Source of the DNA: Chlorokybus atmophyticus
Lineage: Eukaryota; Streptophyta; Chlorokybophyceae; Chlorokybales; Chlorokybaceae
Reading direction: 5' to 3'
Assembly (NCBI GenBank): GCA_009103225.1
Contig: RHPI01000260.1
Span: 12,225-36,077, forward strand
DNA: 23,853 nucleotides
In this document: one piece after another, positions 19,301 through 23,853 of the stretch
Position numbering within the stretch: the first letter of the stretch is position 1
Layout of the letters: each line of letters opens with the position of its first letter
Made by a program: the position numbers and the translations under genes
Notes under the pieces: generated by a model
What the model saw: the letters and a program-made list of their open reading frames with translations, nothing else
What the model was told of the DNA's origin: nothing
Database searches by the model: none

Positions 19301-22242
19301 GCTTCAACCAGCTGGCAACAATCTCGACTCCAACAGCATATGCGGCAGATAGCTCAACACCTGTGGCATTTGGCATCAACTTTGACTGGCAAGGCGAGCT
19401 TCAGTTTCTTGAGGTTCGGCTGTCGGTGTTTCTGCTGTAGTGGTAACTGTGGACACAGTAGTGTTGCTTCTGAGATGATGCTGGATGCACAGGTGCGAGC
19501 ATGCAACACAAGTGCTGCGGCAACTACCGATGAGAACGGACAGAAGGTTGTTGTTGCGAGTCTGCCTATGCTGCACAACACGTCATTGTGCCTTGCAGCG
19601 ACCACACTGCCGCTTGACTCAGAGCTGCGAGCATCTGATTCGTCAACTGCTGTTGCTCTTGCACCACGCGGCTTCCATGCCTCAGTGTTGTCGGCCATCG
19701 GTAATAGTTCACAGGTGAAACTGTCTGGCCTGCCTGGTTCAGCGATTTGACTGCCACTGGCAGTTGCCAGGGCCTGAGCTCTGTGCTGCAGGTGCCATTC
19801 GAGGCCAGCAGTCTCGGGCGCATAGTGGTAACGGACATGGTTGAGCCAAGCGGCGCACTGGTTGCTGACATACAGGAAGCAAGTGTTGTTGTGGAGCTGC
19901 CTGTGAACACAGTCTTCAAGGCTGCAACAGGTGCACAACGCTGCGTGACCCTTGATGATCACCGTTCAATTGATGATGACCCAGTGGTGTGCTGCAGTTG
20001 CGGACTCTCCAGCGCAGCAACAGGAATTGACCGTCTCTGCTGTTGAAGTTAATATTGGTAGCGCCTCCTGGCTCATATTGTCGCCATATGTGCCTACAAC
20101 TGTTGCACTCGCAACAGCAACAGGTCCCATCAATGTGAAGTCAACGGCTGTATCCAGTTCAGCAGGCTGGCTTTTCTCCGATGTTGGCAAGACAGCAGTG
20201 ACTGGGCAGAACAGCGCGACGGTCACTCAGTTTGTGAACAGCAGCCACGCACAGGCGATTATCTCTGCTCAACTGGACAGCAAGCACTTTTCTGTGGCCG
20301 CTGGGCAATGGCAGCTGCTGGACTTCCGTGCGTATCGAGAGGAAGCCAGGACAAGCTCTGAGCAGCAACTGCGGGTGTACGGCGATCCTGAGTCCAGCAA
20401 ATACTTCACTGCAAGCTTGTCTGATGGTTGGATGAGGTTCCGCAGCACCGACTACAGCAAGATCCTTGCTGTCGGCACCGGGTGGGGCTTCATTGCACGC
20501 GTCATGAACAGCTCAGCAGTGTCCGTATACATTCGGCAGAGTGTGGCGCCAGGCACTCACTCTGCCGGAAACTGGAGCATGTACTCAGGTGCTTTGATTG
20601 AAAAACTACAGCGCTGCATCAGCTCATCGCTGTCAGTCATAGATTGACTGCCTCAACTGTTGCAGATATCAGCCCTTCGCTCACCCTAAAACTCTTGTAT
20701 TGCAGTTGAGCCTGGGCAGCAGTGCAATGCGCTTCCACACACAACATGCAGGGCTCGAATTTGGCATCTGAAGCTGCCTCCTTGTGGCTTGGTGAGCTTT
20801 CTGGGGCCCCCTCTAACTGGTGCCGACACTATCTTCATGGATATGCAAGATGCCGCAACCGCAACAGTGATAATAGACCCACCAACCAGTCCCGTTGACA
20901 TAACCATGGCCAATCCGCAGCTTCTCATCTACTCCGCCAGGTACGCCTGTGCAGCAAGGCTCAACACAATATAGGTTGTTCTGCATCTTGCGTACATCCT
21001 ATGTATGCATAGTGAGTGGTTAGCGTATGCTTGCTCCCTATCGAGAGCATAAACACAGGCAGTCACTCAAGTTAATGTATGGTCCACGGCAGAGACAAGA
21101 TAGCCAGTGCAGATGGCATTATTGTTGCCAACAAGACGGTCACGATGCTGGCGAGGAGGGCTGCCGGACTTGGGTTCCTGTCAATACAACCACAAAGGAC
21201 CAGCTTGTTGTGCCAAGCGACACAGCTCGCAGTGCACGTCCTTGTTGGATGTCCCGAGACAAAATATATCACTCCGGTGGGCTCATTGAGACCATTTTCA
21301 AATCAGAACGGGACCGTTACACCGCCTGTCAAGTTGATGCCCATCCCCACCAACTACAGACCACCCTCGCGCTTCGGCAAAGGCGTGCCGACATCCGCGA
21401 ACATATACCATGCGGACCCTTCCCAATCCCTACACCTCACCAGGTTCAAAGTCTCACGTAACACGGGGCGCTTTCAGCAATGTGCCAGCAAAGCTAACAG
21501 GGCAGGTTGCGGATGCAATGCCACACAAGTAATATGCCAGTTACCAAGCGAGTCTGACTGCTGCACACAGGTTAGCATATGTCGCAGGTCACGTGCTGTC
21601 CATTATGAGAGTTGAGAAAACTGCAGGTGGACACCCCACCCAACTCAAAATCTGTGTGGCAGGCAATAGCATTTTACATGCAAGATGTGCTGGTGCCTCG
21701 TTTTCTTATCAAGCAGGCAAATAGGGCGGATCGAATCCTGCCACTGCCATACCAACTTGTGGAAGTGAATGGTCGTGTAGACTACTGCTTTATGAATGCC
21801 ACCGGCATAGACTGCAAAAACGCCAGCGAGGCAAGCGCTTTTACTGCATGTGCACATCAACGAGTGCAGTGTTCATGCTTTGTGCGCCGTTATCGTACCA
21901 GCTGCGTGCACATAGCAAGGTCAATGCGCTTTGCATGTCGATCAAGTGCTGACTCGCAACTCTCGAACCCAACTGCAACAGGTGCAGTCTGTCATCATGG
22001 ACGGTAGCAACCCATACGGCATCAAGTTTTTCGGGACGGAGCTGTACAATTTTGAGGTGACGGTGTTGCCAACGCATTCGTTCTGCAACCTTACCACGGG
22101 TTTTGCCGTTTGGGTCACGCATCCACCTTTGAAGATCACGCATTGGTACTTGACAGTTTCTCTGATCGTCACCGTGATGGCGCTCGGCATGCTTGCGGTA
22201 TATGTTCTGTTTGTGTACCACTATGGTACACAATTCCGATAA
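16329..22242 (+). CDS. CatSper channel auxiliary-subunit-like type I membrane protein, ~15 exons
   Basis: Proposed exons: 16329-16428, 16798-17145, 17278-17828, 17893-18387, 18461-18730, 18808-18914, 19032-19159, 19271-19413, 19493-19714, 19792-19930, 19998-20588, 20706-20940, 21093-21570, 21627-~21863, 21982-22242. All junctions are GT-AG and phase-compatible; the sum gives about 1434 aa. Residues 1-31 are a signal peptide (hydrophobic core ALLLAVLCL). The ectodomain has many N-glycosylation sites, propeller-like repeats (VAFLTG|DAGQVYYSRRGF across the 19159/19271 junction; YVSASSSGAMQVYWS), then a Cys-rich motif (CASKANRAGCGCNATQ, ~21480), LPYQLVEVNGRVDY (~21745) and FCNLTTGFAVWV (22081-22116). 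One helix (about residues 1404-1426) and an 8-residue tail follow. This order (propeller, Cys-rich stem, Y-F...FC-L...F motif, single helix) is that of CatSper beta/gamma/delta/epsilon, the ectodomain canopy of the flagellar calcium channel. Which subunit is unclear. The 18388-18460 and last introns are the least certain. Confidence 0.72.
22211..22233. repeat. perfect 10-bp-stem hairpin at the end of the coding region
   Basis: TTGTGTACCA (22211-22220) pairs with TGGTACACAA (22224-22233) around the loop CTA. It covers the codons for the short cytoplasmic tail of the CatSper-like protein, ending seven bases before the stop codon (22240-22242). Confidence 0.6.
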
Positions 22243-22585
22243 CAATGCTGGTACACATCCTTGTAGCTTGTTGTATATAACAGATATAGCAATTTTTATG
22301 TTATGAGCCAATGCACCGCGCAATTGGTGTACACTGTTGGCCAGGCACTGATTGTCAATTGAGTGGTATCACCCAACAGAAGTTGACGCGGGTATTGTGA
22401 GGATAAGCGTCAGCTGCCCGCGTTCATGTGGCACTGTCTGAGCCACCACATTATCGACTTCCAAGGTCAAGGGAGTAAACGTTGTTTATGTGCTTGGGTC
22501 TGTGCCTTAGTAGTGGATGGCGCATTCTGGGACAGATGCCCACAGAATGCACTGGTTTGCACATGTGAACACAGGACCGGCACAC

Positions 22586-22590
22586 TGTAA
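22586..22590 (+). terminator. TGTAA polyadenylation signal candidate
   Basis: TGTAA, the common green-algal polyadenylation signal, occurs about 345 bases after the CatSper-like stop codon, in the 448-bp region between two convergent genes. A second TGTAA is at about 22,674. A five-base word is weak evidence alone. Confidence 0.35.
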
Positions 22591-22690
22591 AGCGTTGCAG
22601 ATATAGAATGACCAGGACCGTGCAACCAAGAATGCAATCAACCTACTGCAACCAAACCATAAAGGCACAATGCTGTAACAACTGCATACT

Positions 22691-23545
22691 TCACGTCCGA
22701 CCGTTGGTGCTAATTACTGGAAAAGGCGTGACGCCCATGCCCCTAACAACAGCTGGCCTTGAGCGCATGCGCTCCACCCATCTCATGACATAAACATAGC
22801 TGGTCAGTCTGAGCTCCTGCGTGGCGCCATAGGGCTCGTCCAGCGCGACTAGCCATGGGTATGTGGCCATGTCGGCGATGGTGTACTCGCCGACAATGTA
22901 GTCCCGCCCGTCCGACAGGCGGCGGTCCAGCACGCCTAACAGCCGCTGCACCTCCAGCGTCGCCTTCTCACGTGGGTACGTGTCCAACACGCTCCCACGC
23001 GCGTACTTGAAGTACACGCCGAACTGGCCAAAACAGGGGCCAACACCTCCCACCTGCATTTGATGTAAAGTTCAGCGCGCATACGTAATACTGTAGCCTA
23101 AGAGCAAGGTTGCGTGCATTTCTCATAAGGAAGATATGAACTGCACGAGCTCGTGGATACCTGCCAGAATAGCCACTGCATAGTATCAGAGCGTTTACGA
23201 GCGTCCTTTGGTAGAAACTTCCCGGCTTTGTCCGCAAGATACACCAAGATCGCACCAGACTCGAATATAGAAATCGGCTTACCACCTGGTGGAAAGCTTA
23301 TTGTTTGTCTATCATTGTCAAGTTGCATTCTTAGCTCCACAAGCCATTGGTGTTGGGCACATCAGCAATGTCTTGAATTACTGTCTTGCAATATAAATAC
23401 CCTCTTGCACGTATGGTTACAAACTTCCCCGTCGAGAGCAGTGTGCAAACTGCTCACCTGGCCCGTCAGGATCGGTGATTGCTGGTATCTTGTTGTTGGG
23501 TGATATTTTCAGAAAGTCAGGATGCCGCTGCTCACCTTTCGTTAT
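22691..23545 (-). CDS. glutathione S-transferase, YfcG/Ure2-like (5' exon(s) missing)
   Basis: Three exons (plus coordinates, read right to left): 23458-23545, 23161-23285, 22691-23053. Phases agree and the last ends in a stop at 22691. The thioredoxin-like domain shows [19 protein letters not shown] then [10 protein letters not shown], with the conserved cis-Pro, and [19 protein letters not shown], where Glu-Ser binds the gamma-glutamyl part of glutathione. The helical domain shows [16 protein letters not shown] (spliced at 23161/23053), [20 protein letters not shown] and DMATYPW (N-capping box). These are hallmarks of the YfcG/YghU/Ure2 (nu-class) GSTs, which act on glutathione disulfides and peroxides. 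The N-terminal exon with the usual TPNG catalytic motif is not visible up to 23853 and probably lies outside. The gene is convergent with the CatSper-like gene. Confidence 0.88.
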
Positions 23546-23853
23546 CTGCACACGCGAAACGATGGCGGCCACATTATCTCAAGCATTGGATACTGCAACA
23601 GAATGGTATTCAACAGCACGCACAACAGGCAGCAAACAGTCAAGCACAGGAGCATTGCAGCAGTGTGTGCTTCTCACACTGCTGCAATGCAATGCAACGA
23701 AATTTAAGTAATCACGCAGACTTGCAACGCACACAGCACAGCTCGGGTGCCATTACACACACAAACAACAGCGCTCGTCTTTGACGCATGGCAATGAATC
23801 GGGTTTTGGTGGTGGTGGTAGGGGCGGAGGGGTAGTCTAACGCCCGGTGCTAT
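23546..23853. other. probable GST intron or 5' region, no gene seen
   Basis: The acceptor of the first visible GST exon reads gtgtgcag on the minus strand just above 23545. I found no minus-strand segment here that resembles the missing N-terminal GST exon. A short GGT repeat lies near 23,805-23,820. Confidence 0.4.

Overview
This window looks like nuclear DNA of a eukaryote, most likely a flagellate green alga (chlorophyte). Its host genes are split by many short GT-AG (a few GC-AG) introns that often end in tgcag. TGTAA, the usual green-algal polyadenylation signal, lies downstream of one gene end. The repeats are LTR retrotransposons. The assignment to green algae is an inference. There is no operon structure, CRISPR array or rRNA.

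Left part (1-12,440): the last codons of an RGG-tailed gene (3-65) are followed by an imperfect ~146-bp tandem repeat. Then come three LTR-retroelement remnants, all on the minus strand. The first is a Ty1/copia element cut off in its integrase (about 870-3115, with LTR and primer-binding site). It abuts a second element seen only as a large damaged Gag (3299-5980). A 307-bp segment bounded by 15-bp inverted repeats follows (6180-6486). The third is an old, heavily mutated Ty3/gypsy element (6634-11094). A gene-poor tract with clustered hairpins follows, and then an AT-rich tract (12,780-13,650).

Right part (13,658-23,545): three split host genes. A metallo-beta-lactamase-fold hydrolase (minus strand, ten exons, 374 aa) has two apparent GC-AG introns. 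It is divergent from a large gene on the plus strand (16329-22242), which I could assemble into about 15 exons encoding ~1434 aa. That protein has a signal peptide, a beta-propeller-like ectodomain, Cys-rich stem motifs, one C-terminal membrane helix and a very short tail. Its layout and motifs point to an auxiliary subunit of the CatSper sperm/flagellar calcium channel family. Convergent with it is the 3' part of a YfcG/Ure2-like glutathione S-transferase gene (minus strand), whose N-terminal exon is outside the window or not recognisable.

The three genes do not form an evident pathway. The most interesting content is the CatSper-accessory-like gene, which no single open reading frame reveals because it is in pieces of 100-590 bases in all three frames.
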